Source: Bacteroidetes bacterium GWF2_35_48 (GTDB taxonomy: Bacteria; Bacteroidota; Bacteroidia; Bacteroidales; GWF2-35-48). Taken from it: a stretch of 64,000 nt of DNA. The first letter of the stretch is position 1. Every line of letters begins with the position of its first letter. The stretch is from positions 1 to 64,000 of the forward strand of contig MEOG01000137.1 in assembly GCA_001769125.1 (NCBI GenBank), read 5' to 3'. This document shows, one piece after another, positions 53,313 to 61,982 of this stretch. The position numbers and the translations under genes were made by a program. A model generated the notes under the pieces. That model saw only the letters and a list, made by a program, of their open reading frames with translations. It searched no databases and had not been told where the DNA came from.

Positions 53313-55727
53313 TTACATTTTCATTACCAGCTTCAAATTAATTCTCCTCGATGTCAAATAGTTAGGAACAGCATATTGCCTGCCTCTGATGTCCTCTATC
53401 CATTGGTACGAAATGGTATTGTTAATATCCAGTAAATTAAATACTTCTGCTGTTATCCAGACACTTTTAAAATAACGGAAAGGATTTTTTGCTGATAATT
53501 CTTTATCCTCACTTTTTAAAATCTTTGAGAAACCGATGTCAACTCTACGGTAAGCTGTCATTCTGTGCGTTGCTTCCCAGCGATCCGATTTTGGGGGACC
53601 AAAAGGTAAACCGGTACCAAATAATAAGCTGAGACTCATTTTATAAGTAGGATTTTTAGGAAGATAATCCTGAAAAAACAAGCCAAAATTTACAAGTTGA
53701 TCTGAAGGTCGGGGAATTTCTCCATGCCCATCATTATCAATATTTTCCATTGATTTCATTACCGAAAGACTCGCCCAGGATTCAGCACCGGGAACAAATT
53801 CTCCATTTACCTTCATGTCAATTCCTGTTGCATACCCCTTCGCTATATTGGCTCCAAAGTAACGAATTCGCACATTGTCAACATTATAAGGAATTAAGTT
53901 ATTCAAATGTTTGTAATAAATCTCCGTAATAAACTTGAATGGCCGATTCCAAGCCCTGAAATTCCAATCACTACCGAGCACAAAATGAATTGATTGCTGC
54001 GCTTTAATATCTTTATTCAGATTCCCATCCAAATCACGGATTTCTTTATAAAAAGGAGGCTGAAAATAATATCCGGAAGCAAACCTGAAAAGCAAATCTT
54101 TTGACCATTGTGGCTTGTAGGATAGAGAAACCCTTGGACTCACAACTACCTGATTATTAAAATCCCAATAAACGCCTCTTAAACCAAAGGTTAACATCAT
54201 TTCCGAGCTATCCAAAGAAAAAGTCCGGGTATTTTGAACGTAGGAACTAATCCGGTTAGAGTTAATGTTAAAATCAGCTGTATCAAGCATATAAAGTAAA
54301 ACCAAGGAGTCTGAATAAGGAATCGAGTATCCGGCTGAATCAATCATTTCCCATTCATGAATTTTACTGTTTATCATTTCGCGCTGAGCAGTAAGCCCCC
54401 ATTGCAATTTATCGTCATTTCTTACAAGAGTTCCAAGATGACTTGCACTTACCACAAAGGCATTCAGATAATTGCGGGCATGGTTTAAAAATGTTCCCAC
54501 TCCGATGTTCATAATACTATCTCCTAAAGAATTGGAACCCATTTGGCGATCTAACTCATTTAGATAATATTGCCCTTGAATATCAAAGGTTTCCGTTTCT
54601 TTTGTTTGATATGCTGATGCGATAAATTTAAGGGATAACTTTTCTCTTGGACGATAATTTGCGGAGACAGCTCCGGTAAAAGTCTGAAATTGATCGAGCT
54701 CCTGACCGTCAAAATATATTTTAAGTTTAAGAGCCTCATTGATAGTGCCAAAAGTAGTTTCTCTGCTTTGTGGGACAAACCAATATTTATTCTGAGCAAA
54801 ATTTCCGAGAAAATTCAATTCGATCCGGTCAGAAATATCATAAGTCCAGAAAGTTTGAAAATCGGTAAATGAAGGTTTATAATCTCCCTGAACATCCAAT
54901 GAATTTAAAACGTATTGAGTGGTCTGATATCGGACACCGGAAATATGTGTAAAATTTCTGTTTTTTGAAACACCCTCTATATGAGCCGATCCACCGAGCA
55001 TACTTAAAGTAAGAGTTGAAGCAAAAACAGTAGGTTTTCTGTATCTGATATCCAGCACAGAAGACATTTTATCACCATATTTAGCATCAAAACCACCGGC
55101 AGAAAAAAGTATGGATGAAACCATGTCGGGATTAACAAAACTAAGCCCTTCCTGCTGACCGGAGCGAACTAAAATAGGTCTATAAACCTCAATATCATTA
55201 ACATACACCAAATTTTCGTCGAAATTTCCTCCGCGAACCGTATATTGTGAACTAAGCTCATTATTAGAAGAAACTCCAGGTAATGTTTTTAGCATGGCTT
55301 CAATATTGCCAGACATGCCCGGTATTTGAATCGCAAGTTTAGGATCGAGTCTTTGCAAGGTTGTGGAACGCTCTCTTTTTCCTTCAACATTCACATCTTC
55401 AAATTGTTGAATAAAAATTTCTAAAAATTGATTCAATTCAAACCGCTCACCTCCTTTTAAAACGAGTTTTTTCTCTCTGGGTTTAAATCCGACACATGAA
55501 AAAACCAGATGTACATTTTTATTTGCAGGAATTTTCAACTCATAATACCCGTTTTGATTTGTTGAAGTACCTGTTGGTGTTCCAAATATTGCAACATTAA
55601 CAAAATCAATAGGATTACCAATTTTATCGCGTACATAACCAGAGACTATAGCAAACTCCTGTGCGCTGGAAATCAGTGCGCTATAAATAATAAATAAAAA
55701 TATAATTAGTATTCGTTTAATAAACAT
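53313..55727 (-). CDS. TonB-dependent receptor with CarboxypepD_reg-like domain
   Basis: An 804-aa outer-membrane receptor. A signal peptide (about 1-22) is followed by a CarboxypepD_reg-like domain (about 23-105; VSGYVRDKIGNPIDFVNVAIFGTPTGTSTNQNGYYELKIP in part). The plug (about 120-235) has LKTLPGVSSNNELSSQYTVRGGNFDENLVYVNDIEVYRP, and a large beta-barrel follows. The product takes up a substrate across the outer membrane with TonB energy. There is no SusD-like partner gene, so it is not a typical polysaccharide-utilisation receptor; an iron or cofactor ligand is possible. The last residues are KLVMKM rather than ending in an aromatic residue. Confidence 0.9.
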   Translation of the reverse strand: MFIKRILIIFLFIIYSALISSAQEFAIVSGYVRDKIGNPIDFVNVAIFGTPTGTSTNQNGYYELKIPANKNVHLVFSCVGFKPREKKLVLKGGERFELNQFLEIFIQQFEDVNVEGKRERSTTLQRLDPKLAIQIPGMSGNIEAMLKTLPGVSSNNELSSQYTVRGGNFDENLVYVNDIEVYRPILVRSGQQEGLSFVNPDMVSSILFSAGGFDAKYGDKMSSVLDIRYRKPTVFASTLTLSMLGGSAHIEGVSKNRNFTHISGVRYQTTQYVLNSLDVQGDYKPSFTDFQTFWTYDISDRIELNFLGNFAQNKYWFVPQSRETTFGTINEALKLKIYFDGQELDQFQTFTGAVSANYRPREKLSLKFIASAYQTKETETFDIQGQYYLNELDRQMGSNSLGDSIMNIGVGTFLNHARNYLNAFVVSASHLGTLVRNDDKLQWGLTAQREMINSKIHEWEMIDSAGYSIPYSDSLVLLYMLDTADFNINSNRISSYVQNTRTFSLDSSEMMLTFGLRGVYWDFNNQVVVSPRVSLSYKPQWSKDLLFRFASGYYFQPPFYKEIRDLDGNLNKDIKAQQSIHFVLGSDWNFRAWNRPFKFITEIYYKHLNNLIPYNVDNVRIRYFGANIAKGYATGIDMKVNGEFVPGAESWASLSVMKSMENIDNDGHGEIPRPSDQLVNFGLFFQDYLPKNPTYKMSLSLLFGTGLPFGPPKSDRWEATHRMTAYRRVDIGFSKILKSEDKELSAKNPFRYFKSVWITAEVFNLLDINNTISYQWIEDIRGRQYAVPNYLTSRRINLKLVMKM

Positions 55728-55960
55728 TCCGGCAAAAATAGGAATTTATTGAAATCTTACGACAAATCAGTGAAGGTAAAAAGTAAACGATATTAAAGGA
55801 TATTTGGTTTCGTCCTAATAAACTTCAAATTTTCAACAATATTGTATATTGAACAAAATTTCATGAAAAAGACCATTGACTTAGAGCAAACAGGCTCTCA
55901 CATTGTTAGCAAAAAACATAAGTTTTCGTGCTAACACTAAATTTAATAAGTTTTTTTAAA

Positions 55961-56764
55961 TTACAGTTTTAATATTCTCTTTATCAGAATATTATCTCCA
56001 ATAATTATCCTGCAAAAATAAATTCCTGCAGTAAGATTTTGATTTACATTATTTTTCCCATTCCATGAAATTGTATGTTCCCCCTGATTTTGCGTTCCGG
56101 AAAAAAGTTCCTTTATTTTCTTTCCCTGTAAATCAAAAACAGCAAGCTCCACAAAATCGGTCTTTTCTGTTTGGTATTCTATTCTGACTTCTGTAGAAAA
56201 AGGGTTAGGCGAAATTAAAACCTTGCTTTCATTAAATGTATTTTCTGAAGCTCCTGTTGTACTCGGAGTCCAGCTTAAAGTCAAATTAGTATAAGCTCCT
56301 GAATTTGAATAAGTCTGATTTGTTATCGGAGTTGTGCTTTTAATGAAAGAACAAGAATAAGTGGGACCATTCGCATTAGATTCGGTCATTTGCAGCCATA
56401 CTTTGTAAGTACCATCCGATACAACATTTCCTGAAACATCAGTTCCATTCCAGATAAAAGTTCTTGTTCCGTGAGAGGTTTTGGTTGCACCTGTTATTGC
56501 ATCCACAACATTCGAGTTGGATTTCGTTTTCCATACATTCAGGTACTGCAAATAGCTGTAACCATATTTAATTTTTGTTTTAATAAACTGACCGCTTTCA
56601 TTTTCAATCCAAACAGCCATAATATGCTTGGGTTTGTAAGTCCCATTTAATGTAACTGTTGTAACAGAAAAGCTAAGTGTTCCGGGTGTGCTTTGACTAA
56701 AAATATAGAACGGAAAAAAAAGTAAAAAACTAACAGCAGATAATAATAGAGCTCTTTTCTTCAT
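55961..56764 (-). CDS. Secreted DUF2271-type protein with T9SS sorting domain
   Basis: A 267-aa protein with a signal peptide (MKKRALLLSAVSFLLFFPFY). Residues about 25-160 resemble DUF2271 (GTYKPKHIMAVWIENESGQFIKTKIKYG.., VDAITGATKTSHGTRTFIWNGTDVSGNVVSDGTYKVW). This region often accompanies FMN-binding or oxidoreductase partners in Bacteroidota. A T9SS sorting domain (about 185-267) has LISPNPF and the ending NILIKRILKL. It is monocistronic. The 233-bp gap upstream of the receptor gene holds only AT-rich DNA with a weak inverted repeat. Confidence 0.75.
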   Translation of the reverse strand: MKKRALLLSAVSFLLFFPFYIFSQSTPGTLSFSVTTVTLNGTYKPKHIMAVWIENESGQFIKTKIKYGYSYLQYLNVWKTKSNSNVVDAITGATKTSHGTRTFIWNGTDVSGNVVSDGTYKVWLQMTESNANGPTYSCSFIKSTTPITNQTYSNSGAYTNLTLSWTPSTTGASENTFNESKVLISPNPFSTEVRIEYQTEKTDFVELAVFDLQGKKIKELFSGTQNQGEHTISWNGKNNVNQNLTAGIYFCRIIIGDNILIKRILKL

Positions 56765-56943
56765 ATAAACATTAATTTAAATAGGGTATGGATAATCTTC
56801 ATTGCAAATTAAAATAAAATTAAAATATTTTGAAAATTAATAAGATAAAAAATGCTATGATATATCAAATGACTTTTAATAACTTTGAATCAACTCTGTA
56901 ACGTATAGTCTTTGCCACGAAAGCGAAGAGTGTGTAATATAAA

Positions 56944-56970
56944 AAAAGCCCGCGAAAAATCCGGACTTTT
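56944..56970 (-). terminator. Hairpin beyond siaC
   Basis: AAAAGCCCG (56944-56952) pairs with CGGACTTTT (56962-56970) with one mismatch. The A/T flanks fit a terminator for the minus-strand siaB-siaC transcript. Confidence 0.45.
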
Positions 56971-56997
56971 CTGAAAAAATAAAAACCATAAATAAAA

Positions 56998-57411
56998 TTA
57001 CTTCCCTCTAACTTCCTGAAATTCAAAATTAATTTCAATCATCTCCGAGAGATCCATCCCTGCAAGTTTCATGTCATCGTCTCCTTCGTCATGAACCCAT
57101 ATAATAGTTACAGAAAGACCTAATTCCTTGATATGCTTCATTTTGAGAATATAATCAAAAATAAATTTTGCGGAAGAAGAATTAAAATAGCCAAGCTGAA
57201 TCGTTAATATTATCGGGTTAATATTATTAATACCATTTGTTTTTACATGGTTAAAAAAATCTTCAATCCATAAAAGAATGGGCTCAAAGAAAGTTCGAAC
57301 ATTTTCGGGTCTGCTTTCCCCTTTTATTTCAAAAATTCCTGTTGCCGGATCAAATGAAATGTGAGGAGTTGTTTTTGTTTTGTTAAACCTGTATGCTTCC
57401 ATATTGTTCAA
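56998..57411 (-). CDS. siaC: SiaC-family (DUF1987) phosphoprotein
   Basis: A 137-aa protein with the DUF1987/SiaC pattern: an N-terminal sheet (TTPHISFDPATGIFEIKGESRPENV), LTIQLGYFNSSSAKFIFDYIL with the likely phosphorylated Ser/Thr cluster, and a helical end. In Pseudomonas the phosphorylation state of SiaC, set by the kinase SiaB and the phosphatase SiaA, controls a diguanylate cyclase. Here it lies 3 bp after a SiaB gene. No SiaA or SiaD gene is adjacent. Confidence 0.85.
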   Translation of the reverse strand: MNNMEAYRFNKTKTTPHISFDPATGIFEIKGESRPENVRTFFEPILLWIEDFFNHVKTNGINNINPIILTIQLGYFNSSSAKFIFDYILKMKHIKELGLSVTIIWVHDEGDDDMKLAGMDLSEMIEINFEFQEVRGK

Positions 57412-57414
57412 ATA

Positions 57415-57957
57415 TTAAACTGCATCAATTGTTATAAAAAGCCGAAAATAATACGAATTTTCAGAAATCGGCTCAAAATTATATTTTATTTTATTATTGC
57501 TCAACAATCCTATTCTTAAAATACCCAGCCCTGCCCCATTTTTGCTGAAATTAATTTGCGAGCGAAGCTGCTCGTTGTATTTCGCTTTAATTTCCGGAAC
57601 TGAAAGATTTTCAATATTTTCAAACTTTTCTTTTAAAAACAACATTCTTTTTTTTGTAACCGGATTTGAAAAAGATAGAAAAATAGTATCAGGTTTTAAA
57701 GAAACAGAAAACGAATCATTAATAATTTGATTTTCAATATTTTCAGAATGTTTATACATATTTTCTAAACATTCTATCACAACATGAATCGCTTTATTTT
57801 TTAAAGGAATAGGAAGTAAATGTGTTTGAAATAAATCTTTCACAGAATCAACCAATCTCTCATGCGTAGAATAGTCTATCTGACCATTGAATTCCAAAGG
57901 TCTGAAAAAGTTATGATTAATTGATGTATTACCAACCGGATCCAAAAGCTGAGCCAA
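57415..57957 (-). CDS. siaB: SiaB-family protein kinase
   Basis: A 180-aa GHKL-type kinase of the SiaB/DUF6272 group. VIECLENMYKHSENIE carries the N-box-like Asn and Glu, and SKNGAGLGILRIGLLSNNKI is the glycine-rich ATP lid. It phosphorylates SiaC, which is encoded 3 bp downstream. Its start overlaps the 3' end of the upstream outer-membrane-protein gene by 29 bp, so all three may be one transcript. The TPR-SpoIIE phosphatase at 31 kb is a possible opposing phosphatase, but this is only an inference. Confidence 0.8.
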   Translation of the reverse strand: MAQLLDPVGNTSINHNFFRPLEFNGQIDYSTHERLVDSVKDLFQTHLLPIPLKNKAIHVVIECLENMYKHSENIENQIINDSFSVSLKPDTIFLSFSNPVTKKRMLFLKEKFENIENLSVPEIKAKYNEQLRSQINFSKNGAGLGILRIGLLSNNKIKYNFEPISENSYYFRLFITIDAV

Positions 57958-58642
57958 ATGAAGAACCCGCGTAAGAGAAAGATGAACCTACTCCCGAAAA
58001 CGGACCATTGTTAAATTGCGAATAATAAGGATTATAATATCCTGTTCCATAAGGAGAACGACCTTGCGCCAATTGAATATCCGCACTTAAAAATACCTTA
58101 TCTTTAATTTTCCAGTCAATTCCAAAACGGTTCATACTAAAACGCTGGGAAGACAAAACATTATTAGGAGTTTCCTGAATGGTAGCAGCGCGCAGACGAA
58201 GGCGGTCATTTATCTTATATTCTCCCTGTGCATACAAATAATATTGCGCCAAACGATTGGAAAAATCAGTTGTGTTTTCATTATATAAATAATCTTGCAA
58301 TGCAGAACCCATCGAGTACATAGCAACCGTTCCCACTTTCAGTTTAAATTTTGGGCTTACCTGAAACTGAACTTCTGGAGCTACCCAGGTATTAAAAAGA
58401 GAAGAATTTCCAAAGCTTGAAAAACTCGCTCCTGTCTGAAAAGCAACTTTCACTCTTTTATCATTTGTAAAAGGTCTTTTATCATACACGGGTTCCACAT
58501 CGGCTTTTGATTTTACAGGATTTCCCACTTTCGGAGTTGAAGTGGAGTTATCAGGGTTTACATAATATTCAGAATAATTCTGAGAAAACCCTGTAGAAAG
58601 CCACAATAACAATAACAGACATAAAGTAAACCGTAACATCAT
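57929..58642 (-). CDS. Predicted periplasmic/outer-membrane beta-rich protein
   Basis: A 237-aa protein with a signal peptide (MMLRFTLCLLLLLWLSTGFSQ). The mature chain is beta-rich (VKVAFQTGASFSSFGNSSLF, FKLKVGTVAMYSMGS, YYLYAQGEYKINDRLRLRAA) and ends in a Ser/Gly-rich stretch and a terminal Trp (FGSGW). It looks like a small porin-like barrel of unknown function. It overlaps siaB by 29 bp on the same strand. Confidence 0.65.
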   Translation of the reverse strand: MMLRFTLCLLLLLWLSTGFSQNYSEYYVNPDNSTSTPKVGNPVKSKADVEPVYDKRPFTNDKRVKVAFQTGASFSSFGNSSLFNTWVAPEVQFQVSPKFKLKVGTVAMYSMGSALQDYLYNENTTDFSNRLAQYYLYAQGEYKINDRLRLRAATIQETPNNVLSSQRFSMNRFGIDWKIKDKVFLSADIQLAQGRSPYGTGYYNPYYSQFNNGPFSGVGSSFSYAGSSFGSAFGSGW

Positions 58643-58746
58643 GATATTTATTTTTTCAATAACAACATCAAAATTAATGTAATATTGTTCAATCAGGTAA
58701 CAAATTTATAATTTTTTTTTCACAAAACTACATATAAAATATAAAT

Positions 58747-58782
58747 TTTGTTTTTCTTTATTAAAAATTTCAGATATTTTTG
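58747..58782 (+). promoter_or_regulatory. sucD promoter
   Basis: TTTG (58747-58750) and TATTTTTG (58775-58782) fit the Bacteroidota -33/-7 pattern, with a spacer of 24 bp that is longer than usual. The ATG is 31 bp downstream. Confidence 0.5.
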
Positions 58783-58813
58783 ACAGAACAAATTCTTATC
58801 AATTTTCAAAATA

Positions 58814-59689
58814 ATGAGCATACTTTTAAACAAAAACTCAAAAGTAATCGTGCAGGGCTTTACAGGCTCTGAAGGGACTTTTCACGCCGGACAGATGATA
58901 GAATACGGCACCAATGTTGTTGGAGGCGTTACTCCTGGAAAAGGCGGGCAAAATCATTTAGACAAGCCGGTTTTCAATACGGTTCACGATGCTGTTAAAG
59001 AAACAGGCGCCGAAATTTCTGTAATTTTTGTTCCCCCGCCCTTTGCTGCCGATGCAATAATGGAAGCTGCTGATGGTGGCGTAAAAGTTGTTGTATGCAT
59101 AACAGAAGGAATTCCAATCAACGACATGGTAAAAGTTCGCGAATACCTCAGAGGAAAAGATTGCAGGCTTATTGGTCCGAATTGCCCTGGAATTATTACT
59201 CCCGGCGAAGCAAAAGTCGGTATCATGCCCGGTTTTATTCATAAAAAAGGAAAAATAGGAATTGTTTCCCGCTCGGGCACTTTGACCTACGAAGCTGTAG
59301 ATCAGGTTTCAAAAGCAGGAATGGGGCAATCAACCTGTATTGGTATCGGTGGCGACCCTATTATCGGAACAACAACATTAGATGCGATTAAGCTTTTTAC
59401 TGCAGACCCCGAAACCGAAGGAATTATAATGATTGGAGAAATTGGCGGAAACATGGAAACAGAAGCTGCTTACTGGATTAAAGAACATTGCGACAAACCT
59501 GTTGTGGGTTTTATTGCCGGGCAAACCGCTCCTAAAGGAAGAAGAATGGGGCATGCTGGCGCTATTATCGGAGGGAAAAACGATACAGCCGCCGCAAAAA
59601 TGGAAATTATGCGCGAATGTGGCATTAAAGTTGTTGATTCTCCCGCACATATCGGAAAAACTATTGCAGAAGCTTTGAAAAAAAAATAA
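58814..59689 (+). CDS. sucD: Succinate-CoA ligase alpha subunit
   Basis: A 291-aa protein with a CoA-binding Rossmann domain ([29 protein letters not shown] in part) and a ligase domain. The active-site His is H247 in [12 protein letters not shown]. Other conserved stretches are [23 protein letters not shown] and [13 protein letters not shown]. It interconverts succinyl-CoA and succinate with substrate-level phosphorylation, in the TCA cycle. The beta subunit gene sucC is not adjacent. The MNT/HEPN pair starts 2 bp after its stop, which ties their transcription to a housekeeping gene. Confidence 0.97.
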   Translation: MSILLNKNSKVIVQGFTGSEGTFHAGQMIEYGTNVVGGVTPGKGGQNHLDKPVFNTVHDAVKETGAEISVIFVPPPFAADAIMEAADGGVKVVVCITEGIPINDMVKVREYLRGKDCRLIGPNCPGIITPGEAKVGIMPGFIHKKGKIGIVSRSGTLTYEAVDQVSKAGMGQSTCIGIGGDPIIGTTTLDAIKLFTADPETEGIIMIGEIGGNMETEAAYWIKEHCDKPVVGFIAGQTAPKGRRMGHAGAIIGGKNDTAAAKMEIMRECGIKVVDSPAHIGKTIAEALKKK

Positions 59690-59691
59690 AA

Positions 59692-59982
59692 ATGAATAAA
59701 CAAGAAGAAATTTTATCTAAACTTCATGATTTAAAACCTTTTTTAAGTAAAGAATTTTCCGTAAAAAAAATCGGCTTGTTCGGATCCTACGCTGATAATA
59801 CTTATACTGAACATAGCGATATTGATATTATTATAGAATTAGAAAAACCAATTGGATGGCGTTTTTTTTCACTTGAATTATATCTTGAGAAAATTTTTAA
59901 TAAAAAAATTGATCTTGTAACACAAAACGCACTCAAATATCAAATTCGCAACCACATTTTACAAAATATTAAATATGTATAA
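59692..59982 (+). CDS. mntA: MNT-type nucleotidyltransferase antitoxin
   Basis: A 96-aa minimal nucleotidyltransferase. It has the motif GLFGSYADNTYTEHSDIDIII, that is GSx(10)DxD, with the second Asp pair intact. In MntA/HepT systems it AMPylates the HEPN toxin to neutralise it. The HEPN gene follows directly (59983) but is broken by a stop codon, so this antitoxin may be orphaned. Confidence 0.85.
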   Translation: MNKQEEILSKLHDLKPFLSKEFSVKKIGLFGSYADNTYTEHSDIDIIIELEKPIGWRFFSLELYLEKIFNKKIDLVTQNALKYQIRNHILQNIKYV

Positions 59983-60330
59983 ATGAAAAAAAAAGACAGA
60001 ATTTTTTCAATGTACCTGCAGGATATTTTGACTGGAATCAACAGAATCAATGAATACATTGAAGGAATGGACTTTGAACATTTTATACAGGACTATAAAA
60101 CCGTTGATGCGGTAATCCGAAATTTTGAAATTATAGGCGAAGCAGCAAAAAATACTCCGGATGAAATAAAATTAAAATTTCCTGAAATACCTTGGGATGA
60201 AATGTATTTAATGAGAAATAAAATATCTCATTAATATTTTGGAATAGATTATGAAATTATTTGGGACGTTGCTCTGAACAATTTACCTGAAAATAAAAAA
60301 CAAATAGAATTAATTTTAAAAGAATATTAA
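59983..60330 (+). pseudogene. HEPN-domain toxin (HepT/DUF86) interrupted by one in-frame TAA
   Basis: The frame starts MKKKDRIFSMYLQDILTGIN and reaches the RNase motif RNKISH (R-x4-H). It is then cut by TAA at 60232-60234, exactly one codon after the His. It resumes YFGIDYEIIWDVALNNLPENK and ends at 60330. Intact HepT proteins continue as RNxxxHxYFGID, so the stop replaces a single residue. The shortened product keeps the RNase motif but lacks the final helix, so residual activity cannot be excluded. Confidence 0.8.
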
Positions 60331-60338
60331 ATATTTTT

Positions 60339-60752
60339 ATGAAAACAAAAATTAATATATTATTATTATTCGCAATAATAGAACTCATTGGCATTTCTTC
60401 CTGCAAAAAATATGAAGAAGGTCCAGTTTTAAGTTTACGATTTAAAAATGCCCGAGTCGCAGGAGTATGGACTTATGACAAAGTTACGGTTAGCGGAAAT
60501 GATTTTACAAGCTTATACGCTAATGAAAAAGTTGAATTTACAAAAGATGGAAAAGCAAAATGGACTTATAGTTCAGCCTTATCAAAAGACGGCGAATGGA
60601 AATTCAATGATGATAAGTCAAAACTTATGACTAAATTTGACAATGTTTCAACCTGGATTGAATATGAAATTATTAAATTACGGAATGACCAACTCTGGCT
60701 AAAAAAAACAGAAGGAAATAGTATTACGGAATATCAATTAGGATCAAAATAA
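60339..60752 (+). CDS. Lipocalin-like lipoprotein (paralogue 1)
   Basis: A 137-aa lipoprotein: signal peptide MKTKINILLLFAIIELIGIS followed by SC, with the acylated Cys at position 22, then KKYEEGP. The mature part is a small beta-barrel-like domain (VAGVWTYDKVTVSGNDF, GEWKFNDDKSKLMT, WLKKTEGNSITEYQL), like the lipocalin-type domains common in Bacteroidota lipoproteins. It is a tandem paralogue of the gene at 60782, with the same start and core motifs. The ligand is unknown. Confidence 0.78.
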   Translation: MKTKINILLLFAIIELIGISSCKKYEEGPVLSLRFKNARVAGVWTYDKVTVSGNDFTSLYANEKVEFTKDGKAKWTYSSALSKDGEWKFNDDKSKLMTKFDNVSTWIEYEIIKLRNDQLWLKKTEGNSITEYQLGSK

Positions 60753-60781
60753 ATCTAATATTAATTTAAAATGGAATCACT

Positions 60782-61210
60782 ATGAAAACAAAAATTAAAA
60801 TTTTATTCTTTTTTCTGGCAGCAGGTTTAATATTTTCAACCTCATGTAAAAAGTACCCCGAAGGACCGTCAATAAGTTTGAGAACAAAAACACAACGTAT
60901 TACTGGGTCATGGACTATTGAAAAAGTTACGGTTAATGGTACCGAAGCTACTTTAAATGATTTTTATAAAAGTATCGTCTTTGATGTTACTAAAGAGGGA
61001 AAATTCACATATAGTTACACAGTATTGACTATTCCTTTTAAAGTTGAAGGCGAATGGAAATTTAACGATGACAAAACTAAGTTTATGACTAAAGAAAATA
61101 ATTCTAGCACCTGGGATGAATCCGAAATACTAAAACTGACAAACAGCGAAGCTTGGTTTAAAGAAGTAGATGGCTCTACAACCACTGAATATCATTACAA
61201 AGCAAAATAA
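60782..61210 (+). CDS. Lipocalin-like lipoprotein (paralogue 2)
   Basis: A 142-aa lipoprotein with MKTKIKILFFFLAAGLIFST and acyl Cys 22 in TSCKKYPEGP. It shares ITGSWTIEKVTVNGTEAT, GEWKFNDDKTKFMTKENNSSTW and the C-terminal TEYHYKAK pattern with paralogue 1, from which it is separated by 29 bp. This is a recent tandem duplication. The pair ends at the terminator hairpin at 61224. Confidence 0.78.
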   Translation: MKTKIKILFFFLAAGLIFSTSCKKYPEGPSISLRTKTQRITGSWTIEKVTVNGTEATLNDFYKSIVFDVTKEGKFTYSYTVLTIPFKVEGEWKFNDDKTKFMTKENNSSTWDESEILKLTNSEAWFKEVDGSTTTEYHYKAK

Positions 61211-61223
61211 TTTTTAAAATCAT

Positions 61224-61276
61224 AAAAAACGGTGGTTTGTATGCTGAGCGAAGCCGAAGCACAACCACCGTTTTTT
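61224..61276 (+). terminator. Terminator with the recurrent hairpin core as its loop
   Basis: Perfect 14-bp arms AAAAAACGGTGGTT (61224-61237) and AACCACCGTTTTTT (61263-61276) enclose a 25-nt loop containing TGCTGAGCGAAGCCGAAGCA. The arms make a strong bidirectional terminator. The loop is the same core palindrome seen at 17583 and 50911, with one base changed in GAAGCC. Confidence 0.85.
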
Positions 61277-61294
61277 ATTTAACCACCTGTCTTT

Positions 61295-61939
61295 ATGAAC
61301 CTAAAAAATTTCATTATATCCGTTCTAATAATTACTTGCTCAATGCATGCTTTCAGCCAGAGATTCGGATTCAGAGTTGGTGCAAATTTTTCAAATATGA
61401 TTGGGAAAAACGACATTGTCGGGACTTACAGCGATGATTACAAAACTGCGCTGGGTGGGCATTTGGGCTTTGTTCAGGAAATCCCGGTAAATAAAGATAT
61501 TGTTGTTCAAACAGGCTTTACCATTGCGCAAAGAGGTTATAAAGTTGATAAAACCAATTATAAAAGTAACACCTATTTATTTTATATGGATATTCCCATA
61601 AATGCGCTTTATAAACTTGACCTTAACGCAGTAAAATTATTTGCCGGTGCAGGACCAAATATTGCTGTTGGTGTTTTCGGTATTCATAACTGGACTATTA
61701 CTTCACCTCTTGCGTCAGTAACAGACGACAAAGAAATAGTTTGGGGTAAAGAAGACGACAGCGATCTCAGAAGGTTAGATATTGGATTAAACTTAACAGC
61801 AGGAATTGAATACGGTGTTATACAACTCGGAGTTACATACACTCCATCATTTTCAAATATAGCACCAACAAGAGACCATGGAGCTTTTGTTAAAAATAAG
61901 CTTTTTGCTGTTTCAATGGCTTTTGTTTTCGGGAAATAA
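61295..61939 (+). CDS. Outer-membrane beta-barrel protein (porin family)
   Basis: A 214-aa protein with a signal peptide (MNLKNFIISVLIITCSMHAFS) and an 8-stranded barrel-like pattern typical of Bacteroidota OmpA-like small barrels: RFGFRVGANFSNMIGKND, LGGHLGFVQEIPVNKDIVVQTGFTIAQRG, INALYKLDLNAVKLFAGAGPNIAVG. It ends SMAFVFGK. It is probably a minor structural or porin-like outer-membrane protein with no specific known substrate. The gene is convergent with the OMPP1/FadL gene downstream. Confidence 0.82.
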   Translation: MNLKNFIISVLIITCSMHAFSQRFGFRVGANFSNMIGKNDIVGTYSDDYKTALGGHLGFVQEIPVNKDIVVQTGFTIAQRGYKVDKTNYKSNTYLFYMDIPINALYKLDLNAVKLFAGAGPNIAVGVFGIHNWTITSPLASVTDDKEIVWGKEDDSDLRRLDIGLNLTAGIEYGVIQLGVTYTPSFSNIAPTRDHGAFVKNKLFAVSMAFVFGK

Positions 61940-61982
61940 TGTTTAGCGGTGGTTGAAATTGTCGAAACCACCGCAATTCCTA

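Noticed and set aside
36194-60234. In-frame TAA codons as programmed readthrough or recoding
   Set aside because: Core genes show no internal TAA and no recoding signal was seen; decay or sequencing error is simpler.
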